Below, in pieces: positions 30,701 to 39,712 of a stretch of 50,362 nucleotides of DNA. Both the position numbers and the translations under genes were made by a program. Source of the DNA: a virus; IMG/VR virus record IMGVR_UViG_3300042731_005849, positions 1 to 50,362 of that record; one strand, 5' to 3'. Positions within the stretch are counted from its first letter, which is position 1; the number at the start of each line of letters is the position of its first letter. The notes below the pieces were generated by a model. That model was not told the origin of the DNA and ran no database searches. It saw nothing but the letters and a program-made list of their open reading frames with translations.

Positions 30701-31498
30701 CAGGAGGAGCCCGTCGTGGAGTCCCACGGGACCTTCGGATGGTGGGGATTCAAGAAGACGTTCACGCATTACTACAGCCCGGACAAGCGGAAGAGGTGCG
30801 TGGAGCCGCGTCTGGAAAAGATCGAGGATGCGGCGAACAGCTTCATCTTTGATATGCTAGGCAACGTCTACATGAAGATCGTCTCGTCGACTGACACGTA
30901 CGTGGTGGTCAAAGTGGAGGCCACGGATCTGACCGGCGCCCTGATCACGGCGATCGCGGCTGCCTTGGGTTCGCTCCTCATTCCGGACCTGGTGATCACG
31001 TTTGGGGTTTATGCGACGACCGGGACGACACTGCCGTTTCCCGGGTCGGCGGCTCGAGCCCTGGCTTTTGCCGTGGTCTTCGAGATCCTCTCCTCGATCG
31101 GGAACTACCAGTACCGGGTCCATGCGAGGCCGGTGACGGAGATCCGGAGAGAGTTCTCGGTGATCGTGGACGATCTCGACCTGCAATATGAGATCGGTCG
31201 GATCATCGCCAAGTCATGGGATGACCCTCTCTGCTACACGATCTCCCAGGCCCAGTGGCGGGCGGAGCGAGAGATGAAGATGCTCCAGTGGCAGAGGAAG
31301 CGGGTCAACTTCTCCAAGATCACCCACCTCCAGGACGAGGAAGGGGACATGATCACGGTCCCCCACCCGTACACCGGGGAGACGATGCGGATCTTCGTGA
31401 CGAAGCTGACGAGGAAATTCAGGTATTCGGCCAAGGGAGGACGAGCTGGCGGCGGGGGCTACTTCATCGATGACATGGAAGGGTGGATCGTAGGATGA
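27725..31498 (+). CDS. Tail hub protein with sialidase-like propeller (1257 aa)
   Basis: Residues 1-250 and up to ~750 form a beta-propeller-like region: an Asp-box SISTDDGSTWG (~236-247) and many WxxxD and YDxxT blades (DRMKMWIWTSGYLSAADRIG). From ~760, GEVKKTQSIEGEPSELSFSL, LRFGESVYEDPD, GTFYIDNVKLKHERG, LQDVLETHGN and WTEEDLMDIIEDICDRFGYY follow the order of Tal/gp27-like hub proteins. A hydrophobic stretch lies at ~1070-1125. A large propeller inside a hub protein suggests glycan recognition or cleavage during adsorption; catalytic residues were not identified. The stop overlaps the next ATG. Confidence 0.65.
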   Translation: MALTLDAALAAAQGLQNRRPLVDIEAAGAEMEVLPMPAFELQSSAEYDQHPNALMLSNGRIVVVYAVDASAIRFGLSDAERLELSFQTILTGSEVDSPAIVERPDGKIGMLYLERGANNLVKWAVLAASGGVEDSGTVANYGSSDWMSEPFVILLSSGTYLAVWTVRRGLDYDFQTSTSTDFETWTTVATPSVSGLLVTRHLDHPSLVQLDTDDVFMWFDYVNEIDENAHEISNIFYSISTDDGSTWGGAVQATFYDTAIITAEHPIAFQDDTASQFVAFTEKTTALHKSSAGEQYEDVEWCGAGGATTSSVRSIGWDWVNRKVYCINGETRTWQQFRSVIKMDLDTWEIDDCWSYTSDGYDPGYHGYFGKNPCDPPGPYGNFCSTNVGLWNTRQGRNIIAVASDSSYYGDFEIGIAVLDGENDWIRHYWNWQRTDWGVEPNLAVIGEGTKFIDIDQDRMKMWIWTSGYLSAADRIGYIDLTQTVPDPFYDFNQFTTRENSSATDFRIYEDLDMMIIGGNSYVIVYSISEGGTTHSFGAGSPGGEDWPAQGIRKLCYMDNAIWGTIDYLGETDDYKHGLIRCDLDTGEVSMHNPFAEWGYRVQPWRVEPTQDHELVMTGGQYGFYLYDTQADEWLHHDNSSVAGLLPGNPVARVYALAYDEATGTMIGGANFGQTRPWQGVIAVNRYGLLRSNQYFNITYDGGWTVGATSQLTDGIADFHASPVQDPDEDFLYAFWTRQVKLDYDLYWGREGTELITPFLIGEVKKTQSIEGEPSELSFSLGRGHLFDPYHTTSLLSPYMQRGAKLYLRFGESVYEDPDWVEYWQDMGTFYIDNVKLKHERGTYPTMQVVAKDLIMFMEEDQDIFTQEYVDTYPQYVLQDVLETHGNLDPNTEILLPELMENQAYLSMQWTEEDLMDIIEDICDRFGYYWRVNVDGKFTIRYINDDIVTNPVDHVYSDSTRLLHFTPDYQMSDWTNRVIIKGESLEWEDVIHQEEPVVESHGTFGWWGFKKTFTHYYSPDKRKRCVEPRLEKIEDAANSFIFDMLGNVYMKIVSSTDTYVVVKVEATDLTGALITAIAAALGSLLIPDLVITFGVYATTGTTLPFPGSAARALAFAVVFEILSSIGNYQYRVHARPVTEIRREFSVIVDDLDLQYEIGRIIAKSWDDPLCYTISQAQWRAEREMKMLQWQRKRVNFSKITHLQDEEGDMITVPHPYTGETMRIFVTKLTRKFRYSAKGGRAGGGGYFIDDMEGWIVG

Positions 31499-33252
31499 AA
31501 TATGCCGGCAAAAAAATGCTGCGTCGTGCGATGCGTCGTGAGGCAAACCGCCGGACCGAGACGCGGGACGCCGTGATTGCAAGCATAGACACCGAGAATC
31601 GGGTCCTGACCGTGCTGGTTCATGGGTCTCCGTATCCGATCAAGGCCCGATTTGCCAACGACTGGGACGATCCACAGAGCAGGCCCCACTGGGTTCAGAG
31701 GGGAATGTCCGTTCAGATCCGGCACCGTGGAGGGATCCGAAAAAGGGTGGACGTAGTTGGTCCCGGACTCCTGGTTCCAGGGACGACCGTCGTCACCGAT
31801 CCGCCGACCGGAGCGGATGCGGTCATCGAGGGATGCTCGATCCGGCAGGTGGCCGGCGTTGAGGTTATGGCTGTTTGGGTAACGACAGGGTATTACCGAA
31901 TCGACAACGTGGTCTACGAGCTGGAGGCTGTTCCGGTGGGATACGAGATTCCGTCTGGATGGGAGATCCCGATCGCCCTTTGTGCCGGCATCGTGTATCT
32001 GGCCGCGCCGCCGGTGGGGAACGAGTACCGGTTCGATATTATCGTGGTTGGGGCGGATGGAGTGCTCGACCTGGTGCAGGGAGTCCCGGACTCAACAAGC
32101 CCGGAGATCCCGGACACGCCGGCGGACCACGTCCTGCTCGGATCCATCCTGATGTACCCGGGAATGGTCTGGGCGAGGGCACAGGACATCACGCCCGACT
32201 GGGAGGAGCCGCACCCAGCGATCATCAAGGTAACACCCGAGACGGTGGAGATGCCCTACGAGATGTCCTCGCAGGACATCACGGTGCAGATATGTGATCA
32301 GCGCGGCGTTCCGATGGGCGGGCCGGCTCCAACGGGGTGGTACATCACGCTGGAGTTCGCGGGGACAGGGTCCGGGTATCTGTACTCGCCTGATGAGGGG
32401 ATCTCGTACGAGAGCATTGGGTGCTCGACCGGTGCGGCGGCCTCGTCCTGCACGTTCACATATTACCGGGAGAAGGACGCCCCGGCCAGTACACTGCCCG
32501 AGATGGACCATTACACGTATTTCTCAGAGTATTCGGAGGGGACCCAGCCCGATGATTGGTCCCTGCGTTACCAGGGGACAACCTACGGGACCTTCCACGC
32601 CGTATCGCCTGGTCAGGGGTATGGGTCGAAGGTGCTGTTCCACGACTCCAAGGGGAACACGGGGAGGCAGATGTTGTCCTGGGACCCGCTGGATAACACG
32701 AAGGACCTGTCGATTCTGACAAAAGTTCGTGTCACGGAAACAGCCGGCCACAAGTGCTACATCTTCGCCCGAGCACACGGCACGTATCCCGTGACGAATG
32801 CCTACTATGTCAGGTTTTCGGATACGGACTTTATCCTGGGCGGGTGGAGGGAAGTCTCCTTTCTTGATCCGTCGGGTGGGTGGTGGATTGCCTCTACTCC
32901 ATTCGTGCCGACAGTCGGAACGGATTACTGGATTCGGTTTCGGGTGATTGCGACGGAACTCAAGGTGAAGCTCTGGGAGGACGGGACCGCAGAGCCGGAA
33001 ACCTGGACGTTGGAAGGGACAGATGATGCCTATCAGCACGCGGGATGGACCGGGGTCGGAGGATATGACAGTGATTGGTACTGTGACGCCTTCGGGGTAA
33101 ACACAGCACTGGCAAAGATTTACGGGTCTGAAGAGTCCCCCGTTCTCCTGGCGACGCTGAGGTACGAATACGAGATTCGGACCCAGCTATACATAACGCT
33201 GATCGGAGCCGACGGGGAGGTTGTCCACCCATACGAGGTGTTTGAATCATGA
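31495..33252 (+). CDS. Tail protein with ConA-like sandwich domain (585 aa)
   Basis: Start at 31495 (ATGA), with a basic N-terminus (MKYAGKKMLRRAMRREANRR), then a Gly/Val-rich beta region. Residues ~340-540 carry a ConA/LamG-like domain beginning YFSEYSEGTQPDDWSLRY and with WIRFRVIATELKVKLWEDGT, nearly the same signature as in the large fibre at 35457 (YWIRFRL...IRVWEWGTTEP). The end is a beta strand pair. It continues the baseplate/fibre series. The following gene is coupled (ATGA). Confidence 0.6.
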   Translation: MKYAGKKMLRRAMRREANRRTETRDAVIASIDTENRVLTVLVHGSPYPIKARFANDWDDPQSRPHWVQRGMSVQIRHRGGIRKRVDVVGPGLLVPGTTVVTDPPTGADAVIEGCSIRQVAGVEVMAVWVTTGYYRIDNVVYELEAVPVGYEIPSGWEIPIALCAGIVYLAAPPVGNEYRFDIIVVGADGVLDLVQGVPDSTSPEIPDTPADHVLLGSILMYPGMVWARAQDITPDWEEPHPAIIKVTPETVEMPYEMSSQDITVQICDQRGVPMGGPAPTGWYITLEFAGTGSGYLYSPDEGISYESIGCSTGAAASSCTFTYYREKDAPASTLPEMDHYTYFSEYSEGTQPDDWSLRYQGTTYGTFHAVSPGQGYGSKVLFHDSKGNTGRQMLSWDPLDNTKDLSILTKVRVTETAGHKCYIFARAHGTYPVTNAYYVRFSDTDFILGGWREVSFLDPSGGWWIASTPFVPTVGTDYWIRFRVIATELKVKLWEDGTAEPETWTLEGTDDAYQHAGWTGVGGYDSDWYCDAFGVNTALAKIYGSEESPVLLATLRYEYEIRTQLYITLIGADGEVVHPYEVFES

Positions 33253-33464
33253 GCGAGATGAAGAGGTTACTGGAGGACATCCTGGAAGAGGTGAAGGGGA
33301 TCCGGTCTGATTTTCAGCGGGCTCAGCAGAATGCCGACCCCGAGAAGTTGAAAAGGTACTATGCCGAGCAGCAGAAGAGGGCCCTGAGTGCCTTGGCCGA
33401 CGGCCTTCCTGAGAGCATGAGGGCGTCCGTCAACAGTATTATCGAGAGAATGACAGGGAGCTGA
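33249..33464 (+). CDS. Small coiled-coil protein (71 aa)
   Basis: ATGA overlap at the start. The product is a helical protein: RLLEDILEEVKGIRSDFQRA, then KLKRYYAEQQKRALSALADG, a likely coiled coil or helical hairpin, ending in a helix INS-type segment. It might be a connector or assembly factor of tail fibres. No family recognised. Confidence 0.5.
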   Translation: MSEMKRLLEDILEEVKGIRSDFQRAQQNADPEKLKRYYAEQQKRALSALADGLPESMRASVNSIIERMTGS

Positions 33465-33466
33465 CC

Positions 33467-34333
33467 ATGGGAAACAACTTTCACATAGCCTTTGTCGATT
33501 TTGGGACGCTGATGAAGGCGGACCATCTGAACCCCATCGTGTCGGGGCTGGACAGAGGGATCACGTACATGAAGAACGTGATCGTCCACTGTGATGGGGA
33601 GATCAGCTGGAATCCGTACACAGCCTATCTGAGCTGGAACGACACGATGCGGATCCACTTCACGCGGTCGGATGGGACCCTGATCCAGAATACGGTCGAC
33701 GCCGGCTCGATCTACGTGGCCGACGGACAGTTTGCCTACGTCGATCTGGACGAGGTGAACAACACCGTCGTGACGGTCCAGGTGGCAACGATCAACACGG
33801 GCGCGACCTCGAACACGGTCCTCTGGAACCGGGTCCTGCTCGGGTACCGGAACGTGGCCGCCGATGCGTTCTTCCCGGTTCACCTCCAGGTATCGTTCGA
33901 CGCCTCGACCGCCTCGAGGCCCTACGACATTGGGGCGACCTTCGACGGCTACCCGCCGGCCGAGGGCCTCATGGTCCAGCTCCCCATGGTCCGGACGGTC
34001 GTCTTCCCGGAGGACCTGGCGAACAGCCAGGGATATTGTGCGGTGGACCCGAAAGCTCTGGCGGTCTTCTCGATCAAGAAGAACGGGACCCAGTTTGCCA
34101 CGATGCGGTTTGCGGCAGGGGAGAACACGGCGACCTTCGTGTGCGCGTACCAGACCGAACTCGAGGCGGGAGACGTCCTGACGGTAACGGCGCCGAACCC
34201 GCAGGACGACGACCTCCAGGATGTCGGGTTCATCCTGGCCGGAATCCGTGGAACGGCTCCGCCGGCAGCAGCCCCGCCGCCGACTACCACGACACAGCCG
34301 CCGAGTGCGACAACGACCACCACGACGGCGTAG
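33467..34333 (+). CDS. Tail fibre/receptor-binding protein with Thr tail (288 aa)
   Basis: The C-terminal half has a domain common in phage tail fibres: PYDIGATFDGYPPAEGLMVQ, RTVVFPEDLANSQGYC, AVFSIKKNGTQFATMRFAAG, then GDVLTVTAPNPQDDDLQDVG and a GFILAGIR strand. It ends with PPPTTTTQPPSATTTTTTA, one of the longer Thr tails, coded by ACN codons and stopped by TAG. A beta-type N-terminal half precedes it. Likely part of the adsorption apparatus. Confidence 0.65.
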   Translation: MGNNFHIAFVDFGTLMKADHLNPIVSGLDRGITYMKNVIVHCDGEISWNPYTAYLSWNDTMRIHFTRSDGTLIQNTVDAGSIYVADGQFAYVDLDEVNNTVVTVQVATINTGATSNTVLWNRVLLGYRNVAADAFFPVHLQVSFDASTASRPYDIGATFDGYPPAEGLMVQLPMVRTVVFPEDLANSQGYCAVDPKALAVFSIKKNGTQFATMRFAAGENTATFVCAYQTELEAGDVLTVTAPNPQDDDLQDVGFILAGIRGTAPPAAAPPPTTTTQPPSATTTTTTA

Positions 34334-34343
34334 GAGGAGGGTC

Positions 34344-35447
34344 ATGGCACTGGTCTTTTTCGATAACTGTGATTATTACGGCACCAACGAAATCATGGAT
34401 GTATATGATCACTGTGGGAATACGAGCGAACTCAGCATCGTTTCTGGATCGGGAAGGAATGGGACCAACTGCATCCAGATTGACGCTGCGTTTGGCGCTT
34501 CACGATGGCTTGATAAATGTTTTCCAGCGACGGGTACCGTGATCATAGGCCATGCACTGTACCATCTGACTGATGTTGGAAGCCCGTTCGGTATGCGTTT
34601 GTATAACTATCAGGGGGTCCAGGTTACGCTACGAGTGGAGAGCGACGGGTCCCTCGCTTTAAGAAGAGGAGACCATACCGGGACAATCGTTGGGCAATCG
34701 GATGCCGGAGTGATTGCGGTAAATACGTGGTACTTCATCGAAATGAAAGTTGAGATCGGAAATTCGGCGGATTTTTCTGTGAGGGTAGGCGGTCAAGAGG
34801 TGATCAACGAGACCGGAAAGGACACGCAGAACCAGTCAGTGGCAACGGTGAGTCGGTACATATTTTACAACTCGAACAACGAACACGTCCGGTATGATGA
34901 TATGTATATCATCGTTCCGGGCGGGGCGTATAACAACGACTTCTTGGGGGACGTTCGCATCGATACGCTCTACCCGACGGGGGCAGGCTTTCACTCAGAT
35001 TTTGTGCCATCGACCGGATCGACGAACTGGAACCTGGTGGACGATCCCTCGACGAGTACCAGCGACTTTGTAACGGCGAATGAGATTGACGACATCGACA
35101 CGTATGAGGTCGGGTCCCTCGACCCGCTGGTCACGGATCAGATCAAGGCGGTTGCTGCGGTAACGTATGCAAGGAAACCAAGTGGTGGGACGGCTGTCTA
35201 TAAAGGGGCTGTTCGGTATGGGGGTCAGGATTATACCAAAAGATGCGCCGATCCGACCCGAGGATTTCTGGGAGCTTCATGGAGAAGGAGCCATACGATC
35301 TGGGAACGGCGACCGTGGGACGGCGATCCTTGGACCCAGGACAACATCGCCGCCTGTGAGTTTGGACAGTCGATGGGAGATCCGCTGGATGTGGTATCGA
35401 CCACGACTACGGCGGCCCCGGTGACGACAACGACAACGACAGCGTAG
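34344..35447 (+). CDS. Fibre-type protein, paralogue of the next gene's N-terminus (367 aa)
   Basis: Start at 34344 after GGAGGAGGGTC; longer upstream frames read through the preceding Thr tail. Residues 1-230 form a sandwich domain (MALVFFDNCDYYGTN, LRRGDHTGTIVGQSDAG, YFIEMKVEIGNSADFSVRVG) with a NNDFLGDVRIDTLYPTG boundary shared with the next protein's N-terminal domain (NNDFLGECYVTMRPT). The C-terminus ends STTTTAAPVTTTTTTA. The TAG stop is followed in the same frame by three codons and the ATG of the next gene, so both could once have been one protein. Confidence 0.6.
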   Translation: MALVFFDNCDYYGTNEIMDVYDHCGNTSELSIVSGSGRNGTNCIQIDAAFGASRWLDKCFPATGTVIIGHALYHLTDVGSPFGMRLYNYQGVQVTLRVESDGSLALRRGDHTGTIVGQSDAGVIAVNTWYFIEMKVEIGNSADFSVRVGGQEVINETGKDTQNQSVATVSRYIFYNSNNEHVRYDDMYIIVPGGAYNNDFLGDVRIDTLYPTGAGFHSDFVPSTGSTNWNLVDDPSTSTSDFVTANEIDDIDTYEVGSLDPLVTDQIKAVAAVTYARKPSGGTAVYKGAVRYGGQDYTKRCADPTRGFLGASWRRSHTIWERRPWDGDPWTQDNIAACEFGQSMGDPLDVVSTTTTAAPVTTTTTTA

Positions 35448-35456
35448 AGGAAGAAC

Positions 35457-38400
35457 ATGGCGCTGCTATTTTTCGATGGCTTTGGACATTATGCCACGGC
35501 AGACTTCGGTCAGAAGTATGACGGGACGACTGCGAACAGGATCATCCTCACGGGCGGGACGACGGTCGGAGACGAAGGGGAAGGATACACAGCACAGTAT
35601 TTGCACGTTGAATATGGCGGGTCGACAACGTCGTGGGTAGATTTTTCCCCGTATGCCGGAGGAGCTGTCGATACGGTGATCGTCGGTATTAGACTCTACA
35701 ACACGGTCTACCTTGCCGGTACGTTTTACGGGCTCCAGATAAAGAACGCCGATGGCAATCAGGTTACACTTCAGAAAGGGGTGAACGACTTCTCTCTCAT
35801 ATTGAGAAGGGGTGACTACAACGGGACGGAACTCGGCAGGACAGATCCGGTCCTGCTGGGGACCCATTGGCAGTATCTTGAGTGGAAGACCTACATCCAC
35901 GACACGAATGGGTATTCGGAAGTCAGGGTGAATGGTCAGACTCTTCTTAGGGTCGACGACGTCGATACAAAGTTCCAGTCGAGCAGCGGCGCGACACGAT
36001 TTGCTCTCCGACGGTCGAGCGGTACAAACCAATATTACAATTCGATGTATATCTGTGATGATTCTGGAACGATGAACAACGACTTTCTGGGCGAGTGTTA
36101 TGTAACGATGCGCCCGACGATCTCGGACGGGGACACGCAACACTGGGTTCCGAATACGGGCGAGAGCTGGGATGCCGTAAACGACGAGCAGGCAATCGAC
36201 GAGGATACCAGCTACATCGAAGCATACACGAAGGGCGACAAGACGCTCCACACGTATGCGAACGTGTACGAAGAACATGCCTATGGACACTGTCGAAATT
36301 ATGGCGACATTAAGGGGGTGGCGGTCAACCTGTCGACGAAGCTGGACAAGACCGGAACGGGTATGGGCGTTACGGGCGTTGTAACCATCGACGGGGAAGA
36401 TTATCTGGCAGACCTGGAAAAAGAGCCTGGGACAAGCTACGAGATTTATCAAGGACTGTGGGAGAGGAATCCAGCGACTGGGTCGGCGTGGACTCCGTCG
36501 AGCCTCGGGACGTCCCAGATCGGGGCGGTTGTCACGTCGTCGCCCTCGAGCACAACGACCACAGACACGCCCCCGCCAGCGACGACGAGCACGACTTCAA
36601 CCACGACGACAGCCCCGCCTGATTACTGGTGGACAGACTTCTCGGAGTACACCTCGGATACGGCTCCAGGCGACTGGACAGAAAGATACAACACCGGGAG
36701 TGGATCGATCACTGTTCGGGACTGGGGGGCGTATGGTGGGAAATGCTTGCAAGTAGATAATAGTGCAAGTGCCCAATACGCCGCCTCGTGGGACGACGTT
36801 GGGAGTGTGAGGGACCTTGAGATCCTGGCCCGCCTGCGGGTGGTAGCAGACACGAACAGCGCGGGTCGGGTTATCTGGAGGGGATCTGGAGGGGCCGGGA
36901 CTGAGAACTGTTATCTTGCCCAACTAAGAAGGACAGACGGTCACTTTGGGGCGGCAAGGTATATCAGCGGAACCTATACAGCCCTGAACAGAAAGAACTC
37001 GACTCTTGCCGAAGATACGAGATGGAACTGGATCCGGGCCAGGATGATCGGGAACAGGCTCCGAGCAAAGATATGGGACGGTTCGATTTCCGCAGAACCG
37101 TCTACGTGGGTACACGATTTTCTCGATACCAAAATCAGCGATGCGGGCTGGGCAGGCGTGATGCAGTATGTGGACGCCACGCACGTCGACTTTTTCAGCG
37201 TGGCGACGAACGGTGGGACGGCGATCGGGCCCTCGACCACAACGACCGGGCCTCCCGAATATTGGGAGACAGATTTTTCGGAGTATGCCCGAGACGCGAA
37301 CGCCTCGGACTGGACCAGGCAGTGGCGTACGACGCAGGACATCAAGATCAAGAAGATCCTGAACTCTGTAGTTGGTGGGAATCAGCTCTTGGTTGACGCC
37401 TCGGGTTCGGGGTATCTCGCCCATACATGGGATGACATCGGCGATGTAGAAAATGCAGAGGCCCTGGTGCTGTTCATGAAGGGGACGGCCTCTTCGGGAG
37501 AGGACTGGGGAGGCGCCTGCCTGCGGGTTTCTGGATCGAGTGGATCAGAGAATGCCTATTATCTCGCATGGGACCCAGGCGACAATACGATCAAGCTGAG
37601 GACGATCAAGAGCGGGGCGACAGTTCTGGTTGATACGGCGTCGAAGACGATCGGATACAATACATGGTATTGGCTCCGGCTCAAGGTCAATGGGCATCTC
37701 TTGTACGGGAAGGCGTGGGAGTACGGGACGACAGAACCATCTGCTTGGGATGTGGAATATGCGGATACGACACGTATTCCGGCAGGAAAGGCAGGGACCT
37801 TCTGGTATGATTCAGATACGTACCTTGACCGGATCGATTACTTTGCGGTTGCGACCAATGGAGGAACTCCTGAATGGCCGACGGTTGTAACGACCACGAC
37901 AGCGCCTCCGGAGTATTGGGAGACAGCATTCGATGAATATACACAGGGCGTTCAGCCGTCAGACTGGACGAATCACTGGGATACGAGCGGGATCACTTGG
38001 ACAAAAGAGTTTGGAGGAAAGACAGGCGGAGGGTCGAGGCTGTTTGGGGATCGAACAGCAGACAACGCTTATGGGCTTGGGTGGAATGATACAAATGGAA
38101 CAGATGGGTCGGTTGAAGTTCTGGCTTGTGCCAAGCAACATCATTCAAGTGCAGGAACAGACGCCGGAGGCGGGATCGTAATTCGCGGAGCTGGCGACGG
38201 GGCAAGCGAACGGGGTTACGTATTCAATCTCGATGAAGCCAGCCAAAAGATCCTGCTCAGGCGGTTCGACGCAGCAGGGTATGGGACAACTACCCTCTCG
38301 AATCCCGCCTTCACGATGAGCTTGAATACTTGGTACTGGATTCGATTCCGACTTACAGATGCACAGACCGGAGTAAGGAAGCAGATTCGTGTCTGGGAAT

Positions 38401-39371
38401 GGGGGACTACCGAGCCCGGCACATGGAATATCGACTATACGTCTTCAGGAGTAGGGCATATTTCAACGCCTGGGTGGGTCGGGGTCTACGAGCGAGACGT
38501 AGATTCAAGCTGGGATTGCGTTTCGATTGCGACGGGTGGAGGGACACCGTACCAGTGGGCACAGACGACCACCTCGACCACCTCGACAACGACCACCACA
38601 ACGGCTCCGCCTCCACCCCCGACGACCACGACGATTCCGCCCCCGACCACCACGACTCTGCCGCCGGCTACGACAACGACGACCACGGCGCCTCCGCCGC
38701 CGACGACGACGACTTCGCGGCCGCCGGACTGCTGGTATGACGACCCCTTCAACGGAAGCAACGGGTCCCCCGCCGACGCCGAGAAGTGGGAGTACGTCTC
38801 GCCGGCCACGACCACGGACTTCCAGATCCAGAGCAACCAGCTCCGGGCGTACATCGATTTTGACGACACGACCCGCGAGATCCAGAGCCTCTGGGAGCTG
38901 ACCGGGGACTTCGACATCCGGGTCGACCTGGACGCCTCTGGGAATCCGACGACGAACAGCTGGTGGATCGGGTTCGGGATCCGGAGGGGCGCCTACAAGG
39001 TCAAGGTTTTCAGAAAGTATTACGGCCAGCACGGGTACCGGACGGATTTCGACGGGTCGACCGAGGATCACCACCCGTACGCAGAGACGGACTGCAAGTT
39101 CCGGATTGCCCGGGCCGGCTCCACGGTCACGGTCTACCGATGGACCGGGTCCGACTGGTCCCAGCTCCGGAGCGAGACCTGGGGCGCCTACGATTGCGAG
39201 GTCTTCTTCGAGACCCAGAGCTGGTCCGGGAATCCGACGGCGACCGGGTACTTCAATAATTTCGATGTGTTCGAGGGATGCGAAAATATTGATCTGATTA
39301 CAACCACGACGGAACCGCCAGTCGTGACCACGACCACGGCGCCGCCGGCCACCACAACCACGACGGTATAG
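35457..39371 (+). CDS. Giant multi-domain tail fibre (1304 aa)
   Basis: Beads-on-a-string architecture. Residues 1-375: N-terminal sandwich domain paralogous to the previous protein, then Thr linker (SSTTTTDTPPPATTST). Residues ~392-595, ~603-810 and ~821-1030: three ConA/LamG-like domains starting WWTDFSEY, WETDFSEY and WETAFDEY, each with WYW(I/L)R-type strands (e.g. WIRARMIGNRLRAKIWDGS). Thr/Pro linkers (TTTTGPPEY; TTTTAPPEY) join them. Residues ~1035-1090: a 55-residue Thr/Pro linker. Residues ~1092-1285: a fourth, different sandwich domain. The C-terminus is TTTTEPPVVTTTTAPPATTT followed by TTV. Likely receptor binding. Codons in domains vary in GC, in line with piecemeal acquisition. 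Confidence 0.7.
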   Translation: MALLFFDGFGHYATADFGQKYDGTTANRIILTGGTTVGDEGEGYTAQYLHVEYGGSTTSWVDFSPYAGGAVDTVIVGIRLYNTVYLAGTFYGLQIKNADGNQVTLQKGVNDFSLILRRGDYNGTELGRTDPVLLGTHWQYLEWKTYIHDTNGYSEVRVNGQTLLRVDDVDTKFQSSSGATRFALRRSSGTNQYYNSMYICDDSGTMNNDFLGECYVTMRPTISDGDTQHWVPNTGESWDAVNDEQAIDEDTSYIEAYTKGDKTLHTYANVYEEHAYGHCRNYGDIKGVAVNLSTKLDKTGTGMGVTGVVTIDGEDYLADLEKEPGTSYEIYQGLWERNPATGSAWTPSSLGTSQIGAVVTSSPSSTTTTDTPPPATTSTTSTTTTAPPDYWWTDFSEYTSDTAPGDWTERYNTGSGSITVRDWGAYGGKCLQVDNSASAQYAASWDDVGSVRDLEILARLRVVADTNSAGRVIWRGSGGAGTENCYLAQLRRTDGHFGAARYISGTYTALNRKNSTLAEDTRWNWIRARMIGNRLRAKIWDGSISAEPSTWVHDFLDTKISDAGWAGVMQYVDATHVDFFSVATNGGTAIGPSTTTTGPPEYWETDFSEYARDANASDWTRQWRTTQDIKIKKILNSVVGGNQLLVDASGSGYLAHTWDDIGDVENAEALVLFMKGTASSGEDWGGACLRVSGSSGSENAYYLAWDPGDNTIKLRTIKSGATVLVDTASKTIGYNTWYWLRLKVNGHLLYGKAWEYGTTEPSAWDVEYADTTRIPAGKAGTFWYDSDTYLDRIDYFAVATNGGTPEWPTVVTTTTAPPEYWETAFDEYTQGVQPSDWTNHWDTSGITWTKEFGGKTGGGSRLFGDRTADNAYGLGWNDTNGTDGSVEVLACAKQHHSSAGTDAGGGIVIRGAGDGASERGYVFNLDEASQKILLRRFDAAGYGTTTLSNPAFTMSLNTWYWIRFRLTDAQTGVRKQIRVWEWGTTEPGTWNIDYTSSGVGHISTPGWVGVYERDVDSSWDCVSIATGGGTPYQWAQTTTSTTSTTTTTTAPPPPPTTTTIPPPTTTTLPPATTTTTTAPPPPTTTTSRPPDCWYDDPFNGSNGSPADAEKWEYVSPATTTDFQIQSNQLRAYIDFDDTTREIQSLWELTGDFDIRVDLDASGNPTTNSWWIGFGIRRGAYKVKVFRKYYGQHGYRTDFDGSTEDHHPYAETDCKFRIARAGSTVTVYRWTGSDWSQLRSETWGAYDCEVFFETQSWSGNPTATGYFNNFDVFEGCENIDLITTTTEPPVVTTTTAPPATTTTTV
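38558..38727 (+). repeat. ACN/CCN codon repeat, Thr/Pro linker
   Basis: The longest of the linker repeats: about 55 codons of mainly ACN (Thr) and CCN (Pro), with blocks of TTTT followed by APPPPP, IPPP, LPPA and APPPP. At DNA level it is built from ACGACC, ACCACG and CCGCCG steps and could recombine with other linker-coding tracts at 36540-36620, 37230-37260, 39298-39370, 34270-34330 and 50200-50362. Confidence 0.75.
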
Positions 39372-39382
39372 GAGATCAGTGA

Positions 39383-39703
39383 ATGGAGGAATCCAGACCG
39401 TACAGGAGGGACGGTGCCGGCCACCCAATTCCCGGGGGATCCAAAATCTCCGGGATCTTCAACGAGTACGTGGACGGGTCGACCTGGCGAACGGTGAAGA
39501 TTCCCGCCAGCCAGTTCTGCAAGGCCCTGCTCTGCAAGCTCCGCTCTGGAAACCGCTGGAAGGCCCGGAGGGTGGGGGAGACGGACTACATCACGATCGA
39601 GGAAATGCTCAGCCTCGACATCGCCCTCGAGGCCGGCGAGAACCTCTTCCAGGTTCAGACGGAATCCGGCTCGGACACGTTTGAGGTCCTGCTGCTCGAT
39701 TAG
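39383..39703 (+). CDS. Small fibre-region protein (106 aa)
   Basis: GGAGATCAGTGA precedes the ATG. The protein starts with a basic/proline segment (MEESRPYRRDGAGHPIPGG) and continues in a compact beta-type domain (TWRTVKIPASQFCKALLCKL, then ETDYITIEEMLSLDIALEAG), ending FEVLLLD. It may be a beta-sandwich tail accessory; no family named. Confidence 0.5.
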   Translation: MEESRPYRRDGAGHPIPGGSKISGIFNEYVDGSTWRTVKIPASQFCKALLCKLRSGNRWKARRVGETDYITIEEMLSLDIALEAGENLFQVQTESGSDTFEVLLLD

Positions 39704-39712
39704 GAGAAGGAC

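Noticed and set aside
28877-30769. 630-codon frame on the - strand opposite the tail hub
   Set aside because: Antisense shadow with no supporting start or motif.
38558-38727. Repeat tract considered as a CRISPR array or minisatellite
   Set aside because: Repeats are codon-based, in frame, without unique spacers; they encode a Thr/Pro linker.
18246-39371. TAG recoding across the genome, suggested by TAG stops after Thr tracts
   Set aside because: TAG stops coincide with gene ends and new ribosome sites, and genes do not become fragmented, so standard code use fits; only local read-through remains possible.
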